From Rhyzopertha dominica (taxonomy: Eukaryota; Arthropoda; Insecta; Coleoptera; Bostrichidae), in the NCBI GenBank assembly GCA_025024175.1, contig QCXZ01000003.1, forward strand, positions 37,844,257 to 37,908,256: a stretch of DNA of 64,000 nucleotides. Reading direction: 5' to 3'. This document shows, piece by piece, positions 54,825 through 64,000 of the stretch. Numbering within the stretch: the first letter of the stretch is position 1; each line of letters starts with the position of its first letter. Below the pieces are notes generated by a model that was not told the origin of the DNA, ran no database searches, and saw nothing but the letters and a program-made list of their open reading frames with translations. A program made the position numbers and the translations under genes.

Positions 54825-55000
54825 CGACTGCATCAAAGCCGAATATCTGCCAATTCTTTAATCCTTAAGGTTAGATTTGATAGTTTGGCTCCCTCTCCCA
54901 TCTCCTTTATAAAAATTTAAATTTCCCGCCGCTCTTTTGTCCTAAAATAGCGGACTATTGCGCTACTGTAATATATTTAGTGACTGTACGAGTTCCGTCT
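54825..55000 (+). repeat. Unnamed dispersed repeat, copy 2
   Basis: Contains TTAATCCTTAAGGTTAGATT, GGCTCCCTCTCCCATCTC, TTTAAATTTCCCGCCGCTC, CCTAAAATAGCGGACTATTG and TTTAGTGACTGTACGAGT. Inverted relative to copy 1, about 220 bp away. Confidence 0.75.
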
Positions 55001-55597
55001 ATATACAAATAAATTTACAGTATTTCACAATTTCACTCATTTCAGTTTTAGTGCTACTACCCTGATAGCGTTACGCTTGCTTCCGTGTAGATTTCCTGTC
55101 GTACATCACGTAACGACGTACCGATGCAGTGATCACTCGCGATTACTTAGTTTAATGCCCGTGAACGATGAACGTGAACATTCGTCAGGATCTTAGCGGC
55201 GAATCGATGGAACTTATTCAGTCACTACAATAATATAACGGGTGTTTATAAAAAACGGGTCAATCAACGGTTTTCTCTTTCTAACGCGAACGTAGTTAAC
55301 ATCTTGTATTTTAGTTCGAATAATTTGATGCACATTTCACGTTTGGTCCGTTTAACGTATCCGTTATGTCTGAAACTAAAATACGGATACCATCAATTCT
55401 GCGAAACCGTTAACGAGGCTCGTTTAACAATCGACATGAGTAACGGTTGTGACAGTTCAATTTGTTGGACGAGCACTACGACGTACGTTCAACGACGACT
55501 AGACCAACTTGACCCTTTTTATGAACGCCCGTTAATACAGTACAACAATTCATAGACAAAAGACATTTTTGCATTTAACTGGCGGATTAAACAATAA
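55001..55597. other. Segment between repeat copies, no gene assigned
   Basis: GC-richer than the surroundings with many CpG (ACG/CGT) motifs. An 83-codon frame at 55,304-55,555 resembles nothing I know. It may be part of the mobile element that the flanking repeats belong to. Confidence 0.4.
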
Positions 55598-55775
55598 ATT
55601 TTGGTGTTGTTTGAGCTTTTCCTAGGTAAATGGCAAGGTAATTTGCGCTTCAGAGTCTGATACCTGACAGTTCTCTGATCTTTAAGGGTAAGTCTAATGG
55701 TTTAAGTGTCTCTTCTTTATAAACATTTAAATTTCCCGTCACTATTTTGCACTAAAATGGCGATATCTTGCTAAT
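55598..55775 (+). repeat. Unnamed dispersed repeat, copy 3
   Basis: Contains TTTTCCTAGGTAAATGGCAA, TGATACCTGACAGTT, CTGATCTTTAAGGGTAAGTC, TTTAAATTTCCCGTCACTAT and GCACTAAAATGGCGATA. Same order as copies 1 and 2. Confidence 0.75.
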
Positions 55776-56085
55776 ACATAAAACATAGGTGTATACTTGC
55801 TGTACTGTAATAATATAGAGTAACTAGGAGCTTGGCTTCAGAGCGCATGTGCCTGAAACTTGTAGTATGAAAAAAAATTGGACCGGAAGCCAATATCATC
55901 TATTCTACTACTACATACTAGTGTGGAGTCAGAGTAAGGTAGACCTTGATCGGAAGCAGCATGAGCTACGCTAATCAGAGGCTAGCAAACTGTTTTTTGG
56001 CAATCGTCGTTGTGATGGGTGGTATAGGCAAGTTTACAATAGTGACACGACATCTGGCGGTAGATACATAAAATATTAAGAACAG

Positions 56086-56814
56086 TAGAGGTGGGCATTT
56101 CGATTCTTTTCGGTGAGTCAGTTCACTGCATCTGCTTCTTTGAACTGAGCTGACTCAGTGAGTCGGCTCAAAAGAGCTGCAAGATCCCTACGGGTCGCGG
56201 TCATATGAATATCGTCACGGCTCTCTATCAGTCTTAACTATTTGATCTAGATTTCGCGTATCCGAGACGTACTTAAAGTCTGGATTTATGAATTTGTTTT
56301 TGTTGGACAAGCCAAATTATCAAATTTAAAATTGAAACCGGAAGTAAACTTGATAACTCCTTCGTCTGTCCAGCAACAAAGTGGAAGAAATAATATTTTT
56401 AATTTGATATATTTTTGTAAATTGTAGAATTGTGTTTTTGTTCTTGTTTGCATAATGATGTTTTATTTTTTGTTACATACTACTTTTGTTGCAAACCCAT
56501 ATATTTACGTTTATTAAAACGTCGAATTTCAGTTATTAATTACCTGGCTCATGTCGTTTACATAGATTTTGTAACTATGTACCAGTGTACCTACTAAACA
56601 TGTTGGGAAAAAGAACGGATAGAGCAGCTCGCCGGAGTCGTATCAATGTACGATAACTGCGTTCAGTTGTCACGTTGTCAGCCAACTCGGCAATTCAGTT
56701 CAGTTCGGCGCTGAGCCGGAGAGCTGCATCTACTGAAATAAGTGAGCTGCCTCAACAGCTCTTTTGAAAGAGTCGGCTCTTCGATGCAGCTCACTCCTGA
56801 GTTACACATCTCTA
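56086..56814. mobile_element. hAT-type MITE, 729 bp, with perfect 8-bp target duplication
   Basis: AAGAACAG flanks both sides (56,078-56,085 and 56,815-56,822). Termini TAGAGGTGGG and CACATCTCTA are inverted repeats with mismatches at 2 of 10. Subterminal regions carry GAGTCGGCTC and AGAGCTG on both sides (56,159-56,182 and 56,757-56,780), as binding-site-like repeats. No transposase; short frames inside are incidental. Confidence 0.88.
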
Positions 56815-56822
56815 AAGAACAG

Positions 56823-59779
56823 TACTTTAATGCTGGAAAAAGGTGGGATTGTTGTGTAATAGGGCTGTGTTTGTTATATCGTATTACCATTTTTAAATTG
56901 TGGGCAGTGAATATTATTAAGAAAAAGAGGATACATGTAAACACAAACAGCATGTGTGATATTATATTGTAATAGTAATATGCGTTTATGTGGCTAAACG
57001 GTTATCACATAGGTTATTGCCACGAGTGTGTTGTGGTTACCATTACCAGTTCCTTTGTAATAATTATATTGAATATACCCGTTTGCGAACCTATCTGTGT
57101 TTCATTATGCGATACAGACGAGTATATTATAATAGCAAGTACTGTTTATTTCCGCCATTTGCAAAGCCACACTAGCGTTACCTACGATCGATAAACTCTC
57201 CTATAGACAACGTAATGTAGACAATGCAATGGTATGGAAGTAGAGTGCCGAGTATAACTTAGGTAGTTGCTTTAGCAACAGATACCCATTAAACGAGCGG
57301 ATTCTTGGCGTTCAAATTTAAACCACGTTTGTACAACAGGACCTTAGATATAGTAAATGTTAAGCTTGCGTCCACCCATTTGCATAGTTTATTGGAATGC
57401 AAAGGCACTGCATATACAGTATACACAAGAAATGTCAACTTTCAAACATAACCTCGTATATCCAATTCTCTACATTAGTACCTATATGCATTGTCTACGT
57501 ATAGTCTACATGTTTTCATATAGTCTACATTAGTCTGTACGTAAATGTGGACAATAGAAAGTAGATACGTAGAGGCACATCTCTGCTGATCAGTAGCGTA
57601 ATACTGAACTATTAATTTTCTTATCATAAAACGTCTAAAACTTCAATCTTTTCTGTATATTAGACACTCTAATGATTAAATTTAATGCTGATGATGCAAC
57701 GTTCTTGCACAGTCTTTTATGGCACCCTCTAGAAGATATTTTGTAAATAAGTTTGCATTCATCAACTTAAAAAAACGTGGATGCCAAATCTCATAAATTA
57801 TCTCAAAGTGATCTGAGAGAGAGAAAGGATATATCCGAGATAACGGCAGAAGGATAACCACCTATTTTCACAAACGCAGCACCACTCAATAATTAGGTAA
57901 TGACCCAATTTATGTATACATTCTTAAGAGGAGCATTTACTTGGAGCGATCGGACAGAAATGTAAACTATGCAACCCATATTACCAGCGGGACACGGGAC
58001 GTAAGAAGGTAGCCGATAGGTTGAAATCACGCAAAGATCGTACGAGCAACAGACAGGCTAAACTAATATTCGCAAAATTGCTGACTGTAGAGTGTGCATA
58101 AAAAAGTAAGCATGATATTAGTAACTTACTATCATATATTGTACCAGGTTATTCAAAATATGGAATAACACATTTATTTCTGTAAATATGAACTATATAA
58201 CATTTCATTCTAACTGCATGTCGACTATGATTTCTGGAGGAACGTTTATAATAATTTTCCTTCCGCCTCCCCATTGCTCCGGCAGACAGCAAATTAATGC
58301 GAAAGAGCTTTTAACATTAAACTTGTCACGTGTAATTAGACATACAATCTTAGAGATCAGTCATATCGAAATAGATCGTATACCGCTCGATCATTCCCGA
58401 CAAGATTGTATCTTAGTCTCACTGTTCACTGTATACCACGCGATGGACCTGGTGGGGATGGGCATTCGCATTCTGCTCTCGTTACGGACTCGTGCGAAAG
58501 GGTTTGCGGTTTTAGATTTCTTGAATGTTTTTACTCATTTATCGTGCTCATGTTTTTGTTAGTGTACAAAGGAATATGTAGCTACAACGTGGAGTTCGAA
58601 TTTTTCGTTTATGTAGCTCAAAATCGATCTGAAATATCTCGCAATTATTTTTTAGCAAAAAGTGTTAAGTAAATTTTGAAAAACGTTTCAGGATCTGGTT
58701 AATTCGGGTAAGCAGTCATTTATCTCTAAATGTTCAGTCATTATTCAGTGGTGCTATTTTGTAAAAATAGGTGGTTCAATTATTACTATCGTTATCCCGC
58801 CTAGATCTTTTTTTTGTTCTCAACATCTCAAGAATCCCAGCCTTACAGAAAATATGTAATTTGTATTGTTAATAATAATAACCCACTATTATAAAACTCG
58901 TAGGAGCAGTATAAGGGAAAAACTCTGAAGTTTTGGTCTAAAACACTTCTTTTAGGGGATTTGATATCACTTGCACCTTTGTGAAATATCTTTAAAAGTA
59001 ATTTGGTACAATGCAGTACTATTTTGTCTGTAGTTTATATATGAAACAAACATTTTTCTTACACTGTTTTTACGTTTTACGTTTTCTCTTATTTTAGAAC
59101 TACGATTCATATGATTTTATACCACAACATTATTCATAAATATACAAACATTTGAAATAGTGCGTGGGTATTCCTTATTTTTAAAACAAGTGAGCCATTC
59201 TCAATAATTCCCATAGAATACTATTTTGAGTAAAATTATGAAAAGGGCCGATTTTATTTCGAAGAAAAACAATCAGAACAACCTTTTTACCCCTGGCACG
59301 TCTCATCCTTAATTTTTGAATAACTTATTTTGAAGGTCTTTCAAAGCCCGTATTTAAAATGCGTATAAAAAACGATCTTACCTTTTTTCGAAAAATTAAA
59401 CTGCGAGTATATCAGGAAATGTTAAATCACTCGGGTTTTCCATTTTCTCAAAAGGTCTATACGACTCAATTTATTATTTTATTTTGGTGGATGCAGCTGA
59501 TAATTAGATTCTGTAATTTTAAGGAGACGAATGCATTAAAAAATGAAACTGCTTAACCGGTGACTTTTAACACTGTATAAATTGATTTATCTTCCTGAAT
59601 TATTTGCACTGCATTGCCACTTTGAATTTTGTAAATAATAACAACATAATGTTGCAATCCAGGAACGTGTGTAAATTGTGAGTTTATTTTAAAAAAATAA
59701 TGACTGCCCTAGTGGTGCCCAGTTTGAGTGATTTACATCCATATAAACCTGTCCACCACAAATACGAAAATTCGCGATG
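56823..59779. other. No gene recognised (about 3 kb)
   Basis: Contains unassigned frames, the longest being 124 codons at 58,188-58,562, without recognisable motifs. Around 57,500 the phrase TAGTCTACAT occurs repeatedly. It may be intron sequence of JIP1 on -. Confidence 0.4.
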
Positions 59780-60534
59780 TGTTGACAAGATAATTCAAAG
59801 TTCTGGAGTTAAGTTACATCGTTTCAAAGTTCACTCTACACATTAATTAAATGAAGACCATTTTGATAGACGACTGGAATTCTGTGAAAACGGAACATAT
59901 CATCATTAATCCCCGTTTCTCTGCAATACTTGTGTTCGTACCTCTCATATTTATATATATTTTGCTCATTTCCGCGGATAAGTATAAGGATACTCTTTGA
60001 TAGTTGCCGACTATTGTTAAATCCCATTTGTACCATTTGCATATTACTATACTTTATGACCACGGTCCCTTTGTCGTCGGTCAACTAAGCTAATCCGTAA
60101 ACGAGTGGTTTTTCCAACCCCGCATCTGGCGCTGTAAACCTACCCTTTCATACCTGATAACGGAATTCCCCGCAATTCTACCTTTGCCAAATTTCCATTA
60201 CTTATTTGTTTCCTATTGGCTATTTTAGTTTGCAAGAAAGGGTAGGGTAACCAATAATGTACAACAAGAGTTTACTTCTAAACGAAAAAATATTCATACA
60301 ATCAGTTACTTTTCGAGAGTCGAATGCAATATTTTGTAAAACCTTAAACATTGTCAGTTGTGAGAAGTTGAGTAGTAGTGTTTAAAGCTATCTGTAATCT
60401 ATATTAATAAATAATCTTATTCAGTGTATCGGACGCAAGGACTTGGTTTTTTTTGTACTTTAAAAGGAGCTGCTTGTGCGCCGGTTTCGCGAACGTTCGT
60501 TTAACTCGAACAACCACGCGTATAATACTCAACA
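59780..60534 (+). mobile_element. Tentative 5' LTR of BEL/Pao element
   Basis: Right boundary: the sequence ends TCAACA two nucleotides before the primer-binding site. Left boundary: TGTTGA at 59,780 is the best mirror of that end (TGTTGA...TCAACA), giving 755 bp. A TATA-like run (59,951) and AATAAA (60,406-60,411) lie inside. The left edge is a guess because the 3' LTR is outside the window. Confidence 0.4.
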
Positions 60535-60536
60535 TA

Positions 60537-60554
60537 TGGTCCTTCGAGCCGGAT
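60537..60554 (+). other. Primer-binding site complementary to tRNA-Tyr
   Basis: TGGTCCTTCGAGCCGGAT is complementary to 18 nt at the 3' end of insect tRNA-Tyr (ATCCGGCTCGAAGGA plus CCA). It lies two nucleotides after the presumed LTR end, as expected for minus-strand priming. Confidence 0.8.
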
Positions 60555-60649
60555 AGTATGCATGCTACTACTGCATTCTGTACTTGAACTCTAAGTGCAG
60601 CGTGTGAATAACATATTACTACAACTTCCACATCACATACTCCAAAACC

Positions 60650-63600
60650 ATGGATAACGAAGATAGCGTAAGCGTTTCGTCGCAAAATATTGACGATTTG
60701 AAAAGGCAACTCAAGGGGAACAAGCGCTACTTCAAAGGTGAGATTACGAAACTGGATAAACTCATTAAGCAGGACAGCGAGGCTGAACCCATTAATATCC
60801 AAAAGCGAATCAACCGTCTCAACGACACTTTCAACAAATATTCTTCACTGGTACAACTCCTAGCTGAAGAAGAGGAAGAGGACTTATTGGATGACGAAGA
60901 ACTGGAACTTTATTACGAAGGAGTTGTGGCAAAGGCGACACAATTTCTTAAATCAGTATCACCAAACAATCAAGGTAACTCTTCTCTATCTACTTTAAAA
61001 TCACAGATTAGTCTACCTCCTATTACGTTACCATCATTTTCTGGCAAATATAATGAATGGACGTCGTTTTTTGATACTTTTACATCGTTGGTCCATTCTA
61101 ATAAAGAAATCTCGGACATACAAAAATTTCACTATTTAAAATCTGCTTTGAAAGGAGATGCTGCGCAACTCATAATGTCGCTCGAGATATCCGCTGCTAA
61201 TTATAATACTGCTTGGACGGCTCTGAAAGAACGTTACGATAACAAACGATTAATCATGCAAAATCATTTAAAAGCAATTCTAACTATACCGAGTATCACT
61301 AAAGAATCATTTGCTCCGTTACGAAATCTGCTTGATTTATCCACCCAACATTTGCAATCACTATTTGCATTGGGTAGACCTCCACAAAATTTGTTTGATG
61401 ATGTCATTGTTCATATATTAGCTTCAAAATTAGATAATAATACTCGAAGACAATGGGAATCTTTAATAGGGTTTAATGAGTTTCCAAACTGGGATAAATT
61501 AAAAGAATTTTTGGTAAACAAATGCAATGTACTTGAGATGGAAAACATTTCAATAGATAAACAAGAAAAACTTTGTGATAAACGTTCTTTTAAACACACA
61601 GTTTCATTACCGATAGCATCATCATCAAGCAAAAAACTAAAATGTAATTACTGTTACAAGGAACACTTAATAATAAACTGTGACAAATTTAAAACGTTGT
61701 CACTTCAAAGGCGAATCGATGAAGTTCGTAATAAAAAATTGTGCACGAACTGCCTAAGGCCTGGTCATCTCACAAGTAATTGCAATTCACGCGGTTGCTT
61801 AAAATGTTCCGAACGGCATCATACACTATTACATTTAGAAGATTTGCTTTCACCCGCAACAGAAGTTAAAGATGCAAACTTGCCTAGCCAGTCTTCTGCT
61901 ATGTCACACTGTATGCATCCTCATTCGTCTGTTCACGTACTGCTGTCAACTTGCAAAATAAACATACTCGATGATAATGGCAAATACCACGAAGTGCGAG
62001 CCCTTTTAGACTCAGGATCGCAGGTTAACTTTATATCTACAGCGCTAGCAGAACGTTTAAAACTACATCAAAATGACACAATTATGCCAATAAAAGGTGT
62101 AAGTCAAAGCACTGCCTACGTTGACAAATTTCTGTCTGCTAACTTAAAATCGAGAGTAAACGATTATCAAGTAAAATTAAAGTTTTTAGTCATGCCCACG
62201 ATTACTGGCAAAATACCCGCCTCTAACATAAAGACACAGAACATAAACATTCCTAGAAATATTGAATTAGCCGATCCCACTTTCTACATTAGCGATGAAA
62301 TTGATTTACTGATAGGCGCTGAATTATTTTATAGCTTAATGTGTGTTGGCAGAATTACAGTCGATAACTTTATCTACCAGAAAACATTATTTGGGTGGAT
62401 TGTTGCCGGTTCCGCTCCAAGCGCTTCTCATATTGCAATGTGCAATAAAGTTTCTATTCCAAATGATACCGACATCTTGAATGATACTCTGCGGAAGTTT
62501 TGGGAAATTGAAAACATAGAATCTAAAACAAACCTTACTCCAGACGAATTACAATGTGAAAAACATTTCAAAGAAACTGTAACTCGTCTAACTGACGGAA
62601 GGTTTTGTGTTTCCTTACCGTGGAAACAGTCTTCTGAAAAGCTTTCCTCTTCGCGAGAACAAGCCACTCGCCGTTTTTACTCCATTGAACGCAAACTTGC
62701 TAAAAATTCTTCATTACAAGATGAATACGTTTCCTTTATGGAAGAATATTTATCCCTTGGTCATATGAAACTCGCCATTGACCAAGCTTCTGAAACTGGT
62801 TATTTTTTACCTCATCACTCGGTCTTAAAGGAAAGCAGCCTCACAACCAAACTAAGAGTTGTATTTGATGCTTCCGCTAAAACATCGAGTGGATATTCTT
62901 TGAATGACTGCCTTATGGTTGGTCCTACCATTCAGGATGATTTGTTTTCAATTTTAATTCGATTTCGCACACATAAGATTGTCTTAACTGCCGATATAGA
63001 AAAAATGTATCGTCAAGTACGCTTATCCGAGAATGAGAAAGAATATCATCGAATTCTTTGGAGAAGCAATCCTAAAGACCAGCTTAAAATTTATGAACTG
63101 CAAACCGTAACATACGGCACAGCTTCTGCCGCATTTCTTGCAACACGATGTCTCCATGAACTTGCTATTCAAGAACGTGAATTTAATCCAAGAGCATCAG
63201 ATATACTTCTACGAGATTTTTATGTAGATGACCTACTTACCGGCGTCGATACCGAGAATGACGCAATTTCTTTGCAAAAAGAATTGGATGCTCTCTTGAA
63301 TAAAGGTGGTATGCAGCTACGAAAGTGGTCTTCTAACAGTCCTGTCGTTTTACAAAGTATTACCAACTCATCAACCCAGCAATCAGCAGTCCTTACTTGG
63401 GATAAAACCGATACTTTAAAAACTCTAGGGGTTGAGTGGAATCCAAAAAACGATAATATTCAATATAATGTATGTACGAAACCAATTCAAAAGGTTTCGA
63501 AACGGACAATTCTATCCCAAATCGCACAGGTTTTTGACCCCCTGGGTCTTCTGGGACCAATCATTGTTGTGGCAAAACTGCTAATGCAAAAACTTTGGCA

Positions 63601-64000
63601 GCTTAAATTAGATTGGGATGAATCTGTACCCCAAGATATACATTCCATATTTTCTTCTCTTCTTGATGAACTAAATTCAGTCAATTTCAGTATTCCGCGT
63701 TATGTCCTGAAAGATACACATCAACGTTACCAACTTTACGGTTTCAGTGACGCTAGCGAGGCAGCTTACGGAGCTTGTCTGTATATAAAAACAATCTGCT
63801 CTGATGGTACGTCTTCTACTATACTTCTTTGTGCTAAATCAAGAGTAGCTCCTCTCAAAAGCATGAGTCTACCTAGGCTCGAACTTTGTGCGGCATTGAT
63901 GCTGGCGCAATTACAGTCTAAAGTAATCAGCCGCATAAACATAAAATTCGACAGGTCCTATTGTTTTACGGACTCAACAATTGTCCTGGCCTGGATACGA
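60650..64000 (+). CDS. BEL/Pao retrotransposon gag-pol polyprotein (3' end beyond window)
   Basis: ATG at 60,650 opens a frame of 1,117 codons without a stop to the window edge. Order: acidic N-terminus; gag region (DUF1759-like, ITLPSFSGKYNEW from residue 125); zinc knuckles CNYC... (about 332), CTNCLRPGHLTSNC (365) and GCLKCSERHH; aspartic protease LLDSGSQVNFIS (Asp 454); reverse transcriptase with VVFDASA (740), ADIEKMYRQVRLSE (Asp 782) and FYVDDLLTG (Asp 860-861); the Pao-type segment QVFDPLGLLGP; RNase H start GFSDASEAAYGACLY (Asp 1034) and LPRLELCAAL. Catalytic residues are all present, so this copy looks recently active. Rest of RNase H, integrase and 3' LTR lie outside. The element may sit in an intron of JIP1, in opposite orientation. 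Confidence 0.96.
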   Translation, partial: MDNEDSVSVSSQNIDDLKRQLKGNKRYFKGEITKLDKLIKQDSEAEPINIQKRINRLNDTFNKYSSLVQLLAEEEEEDLLDDEELELYYEGVVAKATQFLKSVSPNNQGNSSLSTLKSQISLPPITLPSFSGKYNEWTSFFDTFTSLVHSNKEISDIQKFHYLKSALKGDAAQLIMSLEISAANYNTAWTALKERYDNKRLIMQNHLKAILTIPSITKESFAPLRNLLDLSTQHLQSLFALGRPPQNLFDDVIVHILASKLDNNTRRQWESLIGFNEFPNWDKLKEFLVNKCNVLEMENISIDKQEKLCDKRSFKHTVSLPIASSSSKKLKCNYCYKEHLIINCDKFKTLSLQRRIDEVRNKKLCTNCLRPGHLTSNCNSRGCLKCSERHHTLLHLEDLLSPATEVKDANLPSQSSAMSHCMHPHSSVHVLLSTCKINILDDNGKYHEVRALLDSGSQVNFISTALAERLKLHQNDTIMPIKGVSQSTAYVDKFLSANLKSRVNDYQVKLKFLVMPTITGKIPASNIKTQNINIPRNIELADPTFYISDEIDLLIGAELFYSLMCVGRITVDNFIYQKTLFGWIVAGSAPSASHIAMCNKVSIPNDTDILNDTLRKFWEIENIESKTNLTPDELQCEKHFKETVTRLTDGRFCVSLPWKQSSEKLSSSREQATRRFYSIERKLAKNSSLQDEYVSFMEEYLSLGHMKLAIDQASETGYFLPHHSVLKESSLTTKLRVVFDASAKTSSGYSLNDCLMVGPTIQDDLFSILIRFRTHKIVLTADIEKMYRQVRLSENEKEYHRILWRSNPKDQLKIYELQTVTYGTASAAFLATRCLHELAIQEREFNPRASDILLRDFYVDDLLTGVDTENDAISLQKELDALLNKGGMQLRKWSSNSPVVLQSITNSSTQQSAVLTWDKTDTLKTLGVEWNPKNDNIQYNVCTKPIQKVSKRTILSQIAQVFDPLGLLGPIIVVAKLLMQKLWQLKLDWDESVPQDIHSIFSSLLDELNSVNFSIPRYVLKDTHQRYQLYGFSDASEAAYGACLYIKTICSDGTSSTILLCAKSRVAPLKSMSLPRLELCAALMLAQLQSKVISRINIKFDRSYCFTDSTIVLAWIR

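Noticed and set aside
55921..55990. Upstream JIP1 PTB exon on the minus strand
   Set aside because: A SDQGL-like phrase appeared, but its context does not match the PTB domain and splice sites are absent.
56742..56972. Small gene spanning the end of the hAT MITE
   Set aside because: The frame crosses the TIR and target duplication, so it cannot be a conserved gene.
58188..58562. 124-codon gene with ATG
   Set aside because: No domain or signal peptide that I recognise, no splice or codon signature, and composition like the AT-rich background.
60404..60802. 132-codon minus-strand gene
   Set aside because: Antisense shadow of the BEL/Pao LTR, leader and gag start, whose + strand reading is well supported.

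Overview
The window is an insect nuclear genome segment: AT-rich, with kilobase-scale introns and dense transposon debris. Two host genes can be recognised. (1) Methoprene-tolerant (Met), the bHLH-PAS juvenile-hormone receptor, lies on + with seven exons between 34,234 and 49,588; its 5' exon(s) are upstream and not identified, and its C-terminus is ambiguous. (2) The last two coding exons of a JNK-interacting protein 1 gene (JIP1, fly Aplip1) lie on - at 53,492-53,798 and encode the end of the PTB domain and the stop codon. The two genes converge tail to tail. Met restricts the source to insects or close relatives; I cannot name the order with confidence. A few N bases show this is a draft assembly.

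Layout. 1-6.8 kb: no gene, two inverted-repeat elements and a (TAA)n tract. 6,806-10,876: a 4.07-kb foldback element whose arms are tandem arrays of a 153-bp monomer (14 full or near-full copies on the left, about 6 on the right, in opposite orientation) around a 0.9-kb core. The core carries a fragment resembling the C-terminal part of a C19 (USP-type) peptidase domain. 11-34 kb: intergenic or far-upstream Met sequence with degraded Tc1/mariner-type transposases (12.6, 14.2-16.0, 18.0-18.3, 21.7-23.1 kb), non-LTR RT debris (17.5 kb), inverted tRNA-derived SINEs, one of them split by a hAT MITE with a perfect 8-bp target duplication (24.6-26.0 kb), a Penelope-like fragment (27.1 kb), a pogo/jerky-type element (29.7-31.4 kb) and a MITE (33.4 kb).

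34.2-49.6 kb: the Met gene. Exons give bHLH, PAS-A, PAS-B and a Ser/Pro-rich tail with a basic patch. Its introns hold an RT fragment, a hAT-like MITE, an antisense DDE transposase remnant, a Harbinger-type MITE, several long inverted repeats, a broken mariner, a non-LTR 3' end with RNase H, and two near-perfect hairpins. 49.6-53.5 kb: the Met-JIP1 interval. 54.4-55.8 kb: three copies of an unnamed repeat. 56,086-56,814: a hAT MITE with TIRs and a perfect 8-bp duplication.

59.8-64.0 kb: the 5' part of an apparently intact BEL/Pao LTR retrotransposon (tentative LTR, tRNA-Tyr primer-binding site, and a 1,117-codon uninterrupted gag-pol frame running off the window).

Met and JIP1 have no known shared pathway that the sequence would demonstrate; they are simply neighbours. 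Everything else is mobile DNA or unassigned sequence.
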